A stretch of 64,000 nucleotides of DNA from Mobilicoccus massiliensis (GTDB lineage: Bacteria > Actinomycetota > Actinomycetes > Actinomycetales > Dermatophilaceae): positions 204,432-268,431 of the forward strand of contig NZ_LN651328.1 in assembly GCF_000826525.2 (NCBI RefSeq), in the 5' to 3' direction. Position numbers and translations under genes: made by a program. Below are positions 24,768-34,924 of the stretch, in pieces (position 1 is the stretch's first letter; each line of letters opens with the position of its first letter). The notes beneath the pieces are model-generated. The model was not told where the DNA came from. It saw only the letters and a list, made by a program, of their open reading frames with translations, and made no database searches.

Positions 24768-25982
24768 CTACGGACGCCGGACCTCGGACAGAAGCCGGGA
24801 GAGGGTGGCCGGTCCCCCCGCGGTGAGTGCCCCGGTGATGTCGGTCGCCCGCCACCGGGAGACGACCCGCGAGGTGCCGGTGCGTGTGTCGATGACGACC
24901 AGGCTGCGCTCGTCGCCGGTGCGGAGTTCACCGACGTACTCACCGTCCTCCGTGAAGCCGATGCCCTCGAAGAACTGATCCTCCTCGATCGGGACGCGGT
25001 GGCGCAGGCTGCCGTCGAGGTTCCGGATCTCGAGGCCGCCCACGGGTGGCTCGTTTCCGACCTGCTGCTGGTGGGGCGTCCGCTGGGTGCTCCGAGTGAT
25101 CACCGTCTCGGGTGACGCCCCCAGTGGCATCGCGCCGATCTGATAATCGTCGGTGACGCGCCGCCTCAACCGCCCCGAGCCGGCGTCGTACGTGCGCACC
25201 CCGTCGGCACCCCACGTGGTGAACTCGTCGCGTCCCGGCCCCGGGGACAGCGACGCGACGGACTCGGCCCACGCCAACGTCCGTTCCGTGCCGTCGAGCG
25301 AGAGGAACGAGATCGGCACCGGTGCCCCGTCGGGCTCGGCGGTGAACGGGATGTGAGAGGCCCACCGTTGGTCGTAGAGGCGCCCCGGCACGTAGTAGAC
25401 GCCCGAGCCGTCGGGAGCCCACGCCAACGGTCGCGCGATCCACTCTCCGCGATGCCGCACCGGCAGCCGGACGTCACCCGAACGGTCCCGCACGACGATC
25501 TCGGTGGGCGTGCCGAAGGCCACGCGCTGCCCGTCCGGGCCCGGGAGAGCAAGTGGCGCGGCGCGCCTCGGCAGGGAGAGACGCGTGGCCTCGCCGCCGA
25601 CCGAGACGACGTCGACCTGTTCGGCCCAGGAGCCGATCTCCGGGTCGACGTAGTAGGTCAGCGCCGCCGGAGCCCGGCTCGCAGACCAGGCCGCGCTGGT
25701 CGGCGGGAGCCAACCGGGAAACGACGAACCGGTGAGCTCTCCTCCCCCGGAGACCCCTGAGATCCCGGAGGCCACGCAGACCAGGGCGCCCACGCCCGCG
25801 GCGAGGCCGAACCACCTGCGTGCTCGGAAGACGCGCCTGGGCCGATGCACCCCTGCCTCGGCATCGAGAGGCGGAGCCGCACCATCCTGGGTCGGCGCGA
25901 CCGGCGCGTTCTCGTGATTCTCGTGAGTGTCGTGATTCTTGAGATTCCTGTGATTCTCGTCAGTCGAGATCGAATGCGACAT
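24768..25982 (-). CDS. Membrane-anchored beta-propeller-like protein of unknown function
   Basis: 404 residues. A His/Asn/Asp-rich cytoplasmic N-terminus of about 50 residues (ENHRNLKNHDTHENHEN) and an Arg patch precede one membrane helix (about 56-78, FGLAAGVGALVCVASGISGV). The external part repeats WD40/TolB-like strands (LALPGPDGQRVAF, LAWAPDGSGVYYV, FTEDGEYVGEL). I do not recognise a specific family. The neighbouring S8 protease (upstream, same strand, separated by a terminator) may be a functional partner, but nothing in sequence shows this. Start taken at ATG 25982; the upstream G-rich stretch is a poor ribosome site. Confidence 0.6.
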   Translation of the reverse strand: MSHSISTDENHRNLKNHDTHENHENAPVAPTQDGAAPPLDAEAGVHRPRRVFRARRWFGLAAGVGALVCVASGISGVSGGGELTGSSFPGWLPPTSAAWSASRAPAALTYYVDPEIGSWAEQVDVVSVGGEATRLSLPRRAAPLALPGPDGQRVAFGTPTEIVVRDRSGDVRLPVRHRGEWIARPLAWAPDGSGVYYVPGRLYDQRWASHIPFTAEPDGAPVPISFLSLDGTERTLAWAESVASLSPGPGRDEFTTWGADGVRTYDAGSGRLRRRVTDDYQIGAMPLGASPETVITRSTQRTPHQQQVGNEPPVGGLEIRNLDGSLRHRVPIEEDQFFEGIGFTEDGEYVGELRTGDERSLVVIDTRTGTSRVVSRWRATDITGALTAGGPATLSRLLSEVRRP

Positions 25983-26122
25983 CACAGACCCCCCGATCTG
26001 CTCGCTACGCGCGACGTCGGATTCCCCGCGTCGATCGCAGCGTAGAGCGCCGATCATCACCGGACAGCCGAAGCCCGAAGACCATCCGGTGAACAATGCT
26101 CACGGTCGCACCCCACGACACG

Positions 26123-26159
26123 CCGGAGGCGGTGACGCGTCGTGCGTCACCGCCTCCGG
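26123..26159 (-). terminator. Terminator after the first S8 protease gene
   Basis: CCGGAGGCGGTGACGC pairs with GCGTCACCGCCTCCGG across a 5-base loop, 16-bp stem, starting 25 bases beyond the protease stop on the minus strand. Confidence 0.8.
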
Positions 26160-26183
26160 TGGTCCTCCTGAGGTACGGAGAGA

Positions 26184-27668
26184 TCAGCGCTGGACGGCCT
26201 TGAGGGCGTCGACGATGCCGTCGCCGTAGAAGCCGTTGTACTGCGGGGTGCCGGTGCAGCGCGCGTCGCCCGCCGGGCACGGCCGGTCCTGCGCCTGCGA
26301 CTTCAGCAGCGACACGAGCTGCGCCGGGGTCGCCTCGGGGTGCGTGCCCTTGAGCAGGGCGAGAACGCCCGCGACGTGCGGAGACGCCATCGACGTGCCC
26401 GAGAGCCTCGCCCAGCGGTGGCCGACGTAGGTCGAGAGGATCGACCGGCCGGGCGCCGAGACGTCGATGACACCGTCGCCGTAGTTCGAGAACGACGACA
26501 GGCCGCCGCTGCTGTCGAGGGAGGAGACGGTGACGACGCCCGGCAGCTCGGTCGGGATGTCGCGGCACGTGTTGTTGATCTTGCGGTCGATCGGCGTGGA
26601 GTCGTTCGGGCTCTCGTCGTCCGTCGTCTTGTTCGCGAGGTCGTACGCCGAGTTGCCGGCCGCGGCCGCATTGACCACGCCACGCTTGTCGGCGAACGCG
26701 TACGCCCGACGCATCGCCTCGAGCACCGGGGCCTGGTCGGCCTGGTCACCGCACCAGAACTGGAACGGGTCGACGTAGTAGCTGTGGTTGGCCACGGGGA
26801 TCTGCTTGTTCGCGGTCCACATGATCCCGCAGATCGCGTACTCGGGGTAGATGAAGCCGTCGTCGTTGACGACCTTGACCGAGGCGAGCTTGACCGCCGG
26901 GGCGACACCGACGATGCCGACACCGTTGCGTGCCGCGGCCACCGTGCCCGCCACGTGAGTGCCGTGCGAGCTCGCCGTGGGCTCCCACCCGGTCGGCGAC
27001 GGCACACCGCTGCCCGTGCAGTTGACCGACAGCGACGGGACGATGTTGGCCTTGAGATCGGGGTGGTCGGCCTCGATACCGGAGTCGACGATGGCGACCG
27101 TCACCTTGCGGTCACCGTCGGTGACCTTGTGGGCCTGATCGGCCTTGATCATGACGTTGTCCCACTGCTCACCCTCCATCGGGTCGAGGTTGCCGGCGGC
27201 ACCGGAAGGGCTGCCGGTGTACATGCCCTCGAAGTCGGCGAGCTTGCGGTGACCGGGCGGGACGGGACGACCGGCGGGGGCTCCGGGAGCCTCGCTCACG
27301 GGCACCGTGCGGGTGGGCGCGGCGGAGGCGACGGCGCTGTTCTTGTCGGCCCGCAGCGTGGGCAGGAACGACGCCTTCGTCGACTGGACGATGAGGACGC
27401 CGATCTCGTCGTAGCGCTGGATCACGGTTCCACCGGCGGCCTTCACGGCGCGCTCGGCCTTGTTGATCTGACCGAAGTTGACCTTGTCGACGTTGACGAC
27501 GTAGCTCATCGTCGCGCCCTCGGGAGCCACCACGGGCACCGGAGTGGAGGGGTCGGCGGTGACCGCGGCCGAGGCAGGAAGGGCCGAGGTGGCGAGGACG
27601 GGAACCACGAGAGTGCCCACGGCCGTCAGGGCCAGACCCAGACGCGTGAGACGGGAGGAAGGCTGCAC
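26184..27668 (-). CDS. Secreted S8 (subtilisin-type) serine protease, first of a divergent pair
   Basis: 494 residues. Signal peptide at about 1-34 (LGLALTAVGTLVVPVLA, ending ASA). An inhibitor-like propeptide (about 50-120) contains YVVNVDK and YDEIGVLIVQS. Catalytic triad: Asp in VAIVDSGI, His in SSHGTHVAGT, Ser in LSGTSMASPHVAG; the oxyanion Asn is in AAAGNSAYD. Cysteines in VNCTG, ICGIM, FWCGD, NTCRD, RPCPAG and ARCTG recur in the partner gene, suggesting three conserved disulfides. AGGAG lies 5 bases before GTG 27668. It probably matures outside the cell by removing the propeptide. Confidence 0.92.
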   Translation of the reverse strand: MQPSSRLTRLGLALTAVGTLVVPVLATSALPASAAVTADPSTPVPVVAPEGATMSYVVNVDKVNFGQINKAERAVKAAGGTVIQRYDEIGVLIVQSTKASFLPTLRADKNSAVASAAPTRTVPVSEAPGAPAGRPVPPGHRKLADFEGMYTGSPSGAAGNLDPMEGEQWDNVMIKADQAHKVTDGDRKVTVAIVDSGIEADHPDLKANIVPSLSVNCTGSGVPSPTGWEPTASSHGTHVAGTVAAARNGVGIVGVAPAVKLASVKVVNDDGFIYPEYAICGIMWTANKQIPVANHSYYVDPFQFWCGDQADQAPVLEAMRRAYAFADKRGVVNAAAAGNSAYDLANKTTDDESPNDSTPIDRKINNTCRDIPTELPGVVTVSSLDSSGGLSSFSNYGDGVIDVSAPGRSILSTYVGHRWARLSGTSMASPHVAGVLALLKGTHPEATPAQLVSLLKSQAQDRPCPAGDARCTGTPQYNGFYGDGIVDALKAVQR

Positions 27669-27922
27669 GGTGTCTCCTGTGTTTCAGGGGGGGATGCCGG
27701 ACATCGTCGTCCGACCGGATCAGTAGACACGGACCAAAGGCCCGACTCAAGGATTACGGACATCTTTCTCCGAGCCCGCGTTCAGGTTTCTCCGGAGCCC
27801 CGAGCATGTCGGTCGTCCGCACGATCTCAGTGAGCGGCGCGGGCAGGGTGTTGTCGGAGCCTTTCCCTACGCTGGCTCGTGGGTCACTCCCCCGGTGGCC
27901 GTCGACGCAGAGGAGGTTCTCC

Positions 27923-29350
27923 GTGTTCCGCAAGGCCGTTCCGTGCGCCCTCGCCGCGCTGGTACTCACGCCGATCGCGTGGACGTCGGCGCCTGCCACG
28001 GCGGGTCCCCGGCTCGAATCTGCCGCGACACGGGTCACCGAGCGACCCTCCACCCCGATGGCGCAGATCCCTCGGGCCGGCCGCACGGCCAGTTACCTCG
28101 TCGACCTGCGCGACACCTCGCGTGCCGATCGCCTCGCCGGCCACAAGGCCGTCACCGCGGCCGGCGGGCGGGTCGTCGTCGCGTGGCCAGAGATCGGGGT
28201 CCTGGTGGTCCAGTCCCGCGACACGAGCTTCCTCACCAAGATCCGCCGCGCCAAGGTCGTGGCGGCGGTCGGAGCCACCCGCAGCATCCCGGTCAAGCCC
28301 ACCGCCATCGGGGCCGGTGTGTCCACCTCCGAGGGCGGTCGAGGCGGGCGCGAGCGCCCCCAGTGGAACCTCTCGATGGTCCGGGCCGATCAGGCCCACA
28401 AGGTCACCCGCGGCTCGCGCTCGGTCACGGTCGCCGTCGTCGACGCCGGGATCGACCCGACGCATCCCGAGCTCCGGTCCGCGATCGACCCGGCCAAGAG
28501 CGTCGGATGCACGAACGGCGGCCGGCCCGACACCCGTCCCGCCGCCTGGCGCGCCACCACCGACTCCCACGGCACGCACGTCGCCGGCATCGTCTCCGCG
28601 GCCCGCAACGGCCAGGGGGTCGTCGGCGTCGCGCCCGGAGTGCGGCTGGCCTCGGTCAAGGTCCTCGACGAGGACGGCATGATCTACCCCGAGTACGCGC
28701 TCTGCGGCATCATGTCCGCCGCGCGGGTGGGCGCCAAGGTCGCCAACCACAGCTACTTCGTCGACCCGTTCGTCTTCTGGTGCGACGACCAGCCGAGCCA
28801 GGCCGCGGTCAAGACCGCGATGCGCCGGGCGTTCGCGTGGTCGACCCGCAAGGGGGTCGTCAACGTGGCCGCGGCCGGCAACTCCGGGCTCGACCTCTCG
28901 CGCAAGTCGATCGACAGCGAGAGCCCCACCGACGCCACCGAGCGCATGCGCCGCATCAACAGCGGATGCCACGACCTGCCCACCGAGCTGCCGAACGTCG
29001 TCTCGGTGTCGGCCGTCGACCGCAAACGCGTCCTCGCGTCCTACTCCAACGACGGCCTCGGCTCCATCGACGTCACCGCCCCCGGCGACGACGTGCTCTC
29101 CACCGTGCCGGGCAACAAGTACGCCATCGAGTCGGGCACCTCGATGGCCGCCCCGCACGCCTCCGGCGTCGTCGCGCTGCTCGCCTCCCGGCACCCCAAG
29201 GCCGGCCCCAGGCAGCTCGTCGCCATGCTCGAGGCCCAGGCCCGGCCTCTGCCCTGCCCGCGCGGTGACGCCCAGTGCCGCATCAAGGGCGGAGTCTCCA
29301 GCTACTACGGCCACGGTCTCGTCGACGCCCTCGCCGCCGTCCGTCGCTGA
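27923..29350 (+). CDS. Secreted S8 (subtilisin-type) serine protease, second of a divergent pair
   Basis: 475 residues. Signal peptide at about 1-28 (ALAALVLTPIAWTSAPATA). Propeptide with YLVDLRDT and WPEIGVLVVQS. Triad: Asp in VAVVDAGI, His in DSHGTHVAGI, Ser in ESGTSMAAPHASG; Asn in AAAGNSGLD. It shares the six-Cys pattern and the long region ending QFWC/VFWC-x-DQ with the first copy, so the two arose by duplication; this one is shorter between propeptide and catalytic domain. AGGAGG lies 6 bases before GTG 27923. The 254-base divergent gap could hold shared control. Confidence 0.92.
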   Translation: MFRKAVPCALAALVLTPIAWTSAPATAGPRLESAATRVTERPSTPMAQIPRAGRTASYLVDLRDTSRADRLAGHKAVTAAGGRVVVAWPEIGVLVVQSRDTSFLTKIRRAKVVAAVGATRSIPVKPTAIGAGVSTSEGGRGGRERPQWNLSMVRADQAHKVTRGSRSVTVAVVDAGIDPTHPELRSAIDPAKSVGCTNGGRPDTRPAAWRATTDSHGTHVAGIVSAARNGQGVVGVAPGVRLASVKVLDEDGMIYPEYALCGIMSAARVGAKVANHSYFVDPFVFWCDDQPSQAAVKTAMRRAFAWSTRKGVVNVAAAGNSGLDLSRKSIDSESPTDATERMRRINSGCHDLPTELPNVVSVSAVDRKRVLASYSNDGLGSIDVTAPGDDVLSTVPGNKYAIESGTSMAAPHASGVVALLASRHPKAGPRQLVAMLEAQARPLPCPRGDAQCRIKGGVSSYYGHGLVDALAAVRR

Positions 29351-29580
29351 GTCACCTCGTCGGCCTCCACCACGCCGACGGCCGTCGACACCGGCGGCCG
29401 GATCGGCATGCGCTCGGCCCCGAACCGCACCGAATCCGGTGCTGCCGCCGCGCAGCTCACGCGGTGTGACCGCTCGCCGCAGCAGGTGACCGACTGCCGA
29501 CGGGGCTGTGAGCCCCCTTGGCAGGAGTAGCGTGAACACGGTTGAGTGACCCCACGCCACCGACCCCGCAGGAGGACAAC

Positions 29581-31506
<1,926 letters not shown>

Positions 31507-31573
31507 TCGAGCCCCCACGCGTCGGCCCTGCGGCAGGGACCGACGTGAGGTGACCCGCATCGTCCTGCCGCCC

Positions 31574-31608
31574 GAACGCCCCACCGGACCCCTGCCGGTG
31601 GGGCGTTC
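31574..31608 (+). terminator. Terminator after acs
   Basis: GAACGCCCCACCGG pairs with CCGGTGGGGCGTTC across a 7-base loop, then CCCTTTCCC. It starts 67 bases after the acs stop. Confidence 0.8.
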
Positions 31609-31695
31609 CCTTTCCCGCACGCGATCGGGTACGACCGGGGTGCCGTCACCGTCAACGGTTCAGGTGGTTCACCGGGCGTTGTCGGTGGGGGTCGG

Positions 31696-31701
31696 TAGCC
31701 T
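31696..31701 (+). promoter_or_regulatory. Candidate -10 box (TAGCCT), leaderless sppA
   Basis: TAGCCT is followed by 7 bases and GTG 31709, with no ribosome binding site between. Confidence 0.4.
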
Positions 31702-31708
31702 CGCAGGC

Positions 31709-33478
31709 GTGAGTGCATTCACCGAGATCCTCGACCGCCTCCCCTTCGACACCTCGGCCCTGCGCAAGCTGCCGGTGCCGGGCCTGTCGGGTGACTGCCT
31801 GCTCGAACTCGACCTCGCGCGTGGCGTCGCCGAGACCGCGCCCACGTCGCCGATCGAGGCGCTGCGCGAACGGCACACCCCTACCTTGCACGCCCTTCTC
31901 GAGGGTCTTCGTGACGCGGCCGACGACCCCAAGGTGCGGGGTCTCGTCGTCCACGCCTGCGCCCCGACGCTCGTACCGGCGCACGCCGAGGAGGTGCGCG
32001 ACGCGGTCGAACGGTTCGGTGACTCCGGCAAGCCGGTCGTCGCCTGGGCCGAGACGTACGGCGAGATGACCAACGGGGTCGCGGGCTACCTCGTCGCCAC
32101 CGCCGCCGACGAGGTCTGGCTGCAGCCCACCGGATATCTGCAGATCACGGGCGCTGCGGCAGAGGCGGTGTTCCTGCGCGAGGCGCTCGACAAGACGAGT
32201 ATCGAGCCGCAGTTCGACCGCCGACACGAGTACAAGTCGGCGATGGAGACGTTCACCGAACGGCACATCACCGAGGCCAACCGCGAGATGCTGCAATCGC
32301 TCACCGATTCGGCGGTCGAGGCGTTCCTCGCCGGCATCGCGCGCGGTCGCGGGCTCGAGCCCGACGATCTGCGCGGCGTGCTCGACGAGGGGCCGCTCGC
32401 CCCGGGGCGGGCTCTCGACCTGCGGTTGATCGACCGCATCGGATACCGCGACGAGGCCTACGCGTCCCTGCGCGCCCGCGTCGGCGCCGAGGACGACATC
32501 GAGCTGCGGTACGTCGAGCGGTACGACTCCGGCTTCTCCGGCCTGGAGTCGATCCGGGGGCGGGGGCGCAAGGTCGTCGCGATCGTGCAGGCGGCCGGCC
32601 CGATCCACCTCGGACGCTCGGGCAGCGCCCCGATGGGCGGCCGTTCCATCGGCTCCGACTCCCTCGCGGCGGCGCTGCGTCACGTCGCGAAGGACGACAA
32701 GGTCGGCGCCGTGGTGTTGCGCGTCGACTCCCCCGGCGGCTCAGCGGTCGCCTCCGACGCGATCCGGCGCGAGATCCTGCAAGTCAAGGCCGACAAGCCC
32801 GTGGTCGCGTCGATGGGGTCGGTCGCCGGGTCGGGCGGGTACTACATCTCGATGCCGTGCACCGAGATCGTCGCCGACGCCACCACGCTCACCGGCTCCA
32901 TCGGTGTGCTCGGCGGCAAGTTCGTCGCCCAGGGGGGCCTCGACCGGCTCGGCATCCACCGGGCACTCATCGAGACCGGCCGTTACGCGGGGATGCTCTC
33001 GAGTCAGCGTGCGTTCACCGAGGAGGAGTGGACCCTGCTGTCGCGCATACTCGACGACACCTACGCGGACTTCACGAGCAAGGCGGCCGAAGACCGCGAC
33101 CTGCCGCTCGAAGAGCTCGAGCCACTCGCCCGCGGACGCGTGTGGAGTGGAGCGCAGGCCGTCGAGCACCGCCTCGTCGACGAGGTCGGCGGCCTCGATG
33201 CCGCGGTCGGCCGGGCCTGCGCCCTGGCCGGTCTCGACCCCGACCGCACCGAGACCCGCATCAGCCCCAAGCTCGGCCTGCTCGACAGGTTCATGCCCGC
33301 CGACAACAGCGATTCGCCGATCTCCACCGCGGCCGGTGACCTGTCGGCGCGCGGCATCGTCCGGGCAGGACTCGGCGCGATGTTCGGCGAAGGGGTGCCG
33401 CTGCTCGACGACGCCCTCGCCGCGCTGGGGCTCGGCACCACCGGCGTGCTCACGATGACGCCCGTGCGCTGGCGTTGA
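31709..33478 (+). CDS. sppA: Signal peptide peptidase SppA, 67-kDa type (S49 protease)
   Basis: 589 residues, two tandem S49 domains. By analogy with E. coli SppA the general base is Lys176 in EYKSAMETF and the nucleophile is Ser375 in VAGSGGYYI; VDSPGGSAVASD at 339-350 is the conserved preceding strand. The enzyme degrades cleaved signal peptides and other membrane-associated peptides. Unlike the E. coli protein, no N-terminal membrane helix is seen after the chosen start (SAFTEILDRLPFD), so it may be cytoplasmic or peripherally bound, or the helix is lost. GTG 31709 fits a leaderless start. Confidence 0.88.
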   Translation: MSAFTEILDRLPFDTSALRKLPVPGLSGDCLLELDLARGVAETAPTSPIEALRERHTPTLHALLEGLRDAADDPKVRGLVVHACAPTLVPAHAEEVRDAVERFGDSGKPVVAWAETYGEMTNGVAGYLVATAADEVWLQPTGYLQITGAAAEAVFLREALDKTSIEPQFDRRHEYKSAMETFTERHITEANREMLQSLTDSAVEAFLAGIARGRGLEPDDLRGVLDEGPLAPGRALDLRLIDRIGYRDEAYASLRARVGAEDDIELRYVERYDSGFSGLESIRGRGRKVVAIVQAAGPIHLGRSGSAPMGGRSIGSDSLAAALRHVAKDDKVGAVVLRVDSPGGSAVASDAIRREILQVKADKPVVASMGSVAGSGGYYISMPCTEIVADATTLTGSIGVLGGKFVAQGGLDRLGIHRALIETGRYAGMLSSQRAFTEEEWTLLSRILDDTYADFTSKAAEDRDLPLEELEPLARGRVWSGAQAVEHRLVDEVGGLDAAVGRACALAGLDPDRTETRISPKLGLLDRFMPADNSDSPISTAAGDLSARGIVRAGLGAMFGEGVPLLDDALAALGLGTTGVLTMTPVRWR

Positions 33479-33527
33479 CCGGGCAGACCGAAGTGAGGAC
33501 CGAAGCGGACCGAGAGGAAGATCCGAG

Positions 33528-34409
33528 ATGACGGAGCGCGCGAGAAGCACCGAAGGAACGGACGACCCGGCGTCGTCCCGGGTAGACGAGGTCGGGCGCG
33601 TCGACATGAGCGATCCACCGGTGCTCGTCTCCCGCGACGGTCACGTCGAGACGTGGACGCTCAACCGGCCCGACATCCGCAACGCGATCTCCGACGACGA
33701 GATGATCGACGCGATCGTGGCATCCGTGGAGCGGGTCAACCGCGACGACGAGGTGCGGGTCGTCGTGCTCACCGGTGCCGGGTCGGCCTTCTCGGCCGGC
33801 GGCAACGTCACTGCGATGGCGGAGAAGTCGGGCATGTTCGCCGGCTCGCCCGCGCAGATGCGCGAGGGGTATCGCCACGGTATCCAACGCATTCCCCGCG
33901 CGTTGTACGAGTGCGACGTGCCCGTGATCGCCGCGGTCAACGGTCCCGCGGTCGGCGCGGGGTGCGACCTCACGCTCATGTGCGACCTGCGTATCGCGTC
34001 GAGCCGCGCGTTCTTCGCCGAGAGCTTCGTCAAGCTCGGCATCATCCCCGGCGACGGTGGCGCGTGGTTCCTCCCCCGCGTCGTCGGCGCCGCCCGGGCC
34101 GCGGAGATGGCGCTCACCGGTGACCGCGTCGACGCGCGGACGGCCCTGGAGTGGGGGCTCGTCTCACGCGTCGTGGAGCCCGACGAGTTGCTGCCCGCGG
34201 CTTTCGACCTCGCACGACGCATCGCGGTCAACCCGCCGCGCGCGGTCCGCATGACCAAGCGACTCCTGCGGGAGTCCGGCCACTCGAGCCTCACCTCCCT
34301 GCTCGAGCTGTCGGCGGCCCTCCAACCCCTCGGCCACCACACCGACGACCACATGGAGGCCCTCACCGCCATGCGCGAGAAGCGCGAGGGCGAATACACC
34401 GGCGACTGA
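33528..34409 (+). CDS. Enoyl-CoA hydratase/isomerase (crotonase) family protein
   Basis: 293 residues. Oxyanion-hole segments GSAFSAGGNVTAM (about 85) and NGPAVGAGCDL (about 142) are present. The Glu equivalent to rat hydratase Glu164 is kept (AAEMALTG), while the position of Glu144 reads Phe/Val in ESFVKLGII, so a classical two-Glu hydratase mechanism is doubtful and an isomerase or other crotonase reaction is possible. The first 26 residues are an unconserved extension; Met27 is an alternative start. AGGAAG precedes ATG 33528 by about 8 bases. It lies 49 bases after sppA; substrate unknown. Confidence 0.82.
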   Translation: MTERARSTEGTDDPASSRVDEVGRVDMSDPPVLVSRDGHVETWTLNRPDIRNAISDDEMIDAIVASVERVNRDDEVRVVVLTGAGSAFSAGGNVTAMAEKSGMFAGSPAQMREGYRHGIQRIPRALYECDVPVIAAVNGPAVGAGCDLTLMCDLRIASSRAFFAESFVKLGIIPGDGGAWFLPRVVGAARAAEMALTGDRVDARTALEWGLVSRVVEPDELLPAAFDLARRIAVNPPRAVRMTKRLLRESGHSSLTSLLELSAALQPLGHHTDDHMEALTAMREKREGEYTGD

Positions 34410-34413
34410 CCCC

Positions 34414-34843
34414 CGCTCGAACAGGCCCTTTCACCCACACGACCGCAGCCCATCACGCTCGAACAGGCTTTTCTACCCCACGACGGCGGTGAAAGCGCCT
34501 GTCCGAGCGGGAGCACAACGGTCGACGCGGGTGAAAGGGCCTGTCTGAGCGGTCCGACGACGACCGACGCGGGTGAAAGGGCCTGTCCGAGTCCGGCCCC
34601 TTCCGCTCAAGCCCGCGACCGCCCACCCGACGCGCTCGAACAGGCCTTTCCACCCACCCGGCACGCTCGGACAGGCCTTTTCCACCACACGAGGGCGGTG
34701 AAAGGGCCTGTCCGAGCGGGAGCACAATGGCCGATGCGGGTGAAAGAGCCTGTCTGAGCGGGAGCCCGGCGGCCGACGCGGGTGAAAGGGCCTGTCCGAG
34801 CGGGAGCCCGGCGGCCGACGTGGGTGAAAGGGCCTGTTTGAGC
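34414..34843. repeat. Array of 11 copies of the GGTGAAAG-CCTGTC element in mixed orientation
   Basis: Core GGTGAAAGGGCCTGTCCGAGCG. Forward copies start near 34488, 34529, 34571, 34697, 34738, 34780 and 34822; inverted copies near 34414, 34456, 34633 and 34664. Pairs 34456/34488 and 34664/34697 are head-to-head with loops of about 10 bases and would form hairpins. The last four forward copies have a 41-42 base period. The array fills the 515-base gap between a convergent crotonase and phosphofructokinase; no gene is seen there. Confidence 0.88.
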
Positions 34844-34924
34844 GGGGTTTCGAGTCGCGTGAGTTGCCGGCTGATGTCGGCTGATACCGGCGGGTGGGAG
34901 CGGGTGCGGGTGGGTGCGCGTGGG

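Noticed and set aside
29461..29490. Crp site upstream of acs, suggested by TGTGACC
   Set aside because: Only one half-site; the partner half does not match TCACA.
34697..34843. CRISPR-like array with 41-42 base period
   Set aside because: The intervals between repeats are nearly identical to each other, repeats occur in both orientations, and no cas genes are present.
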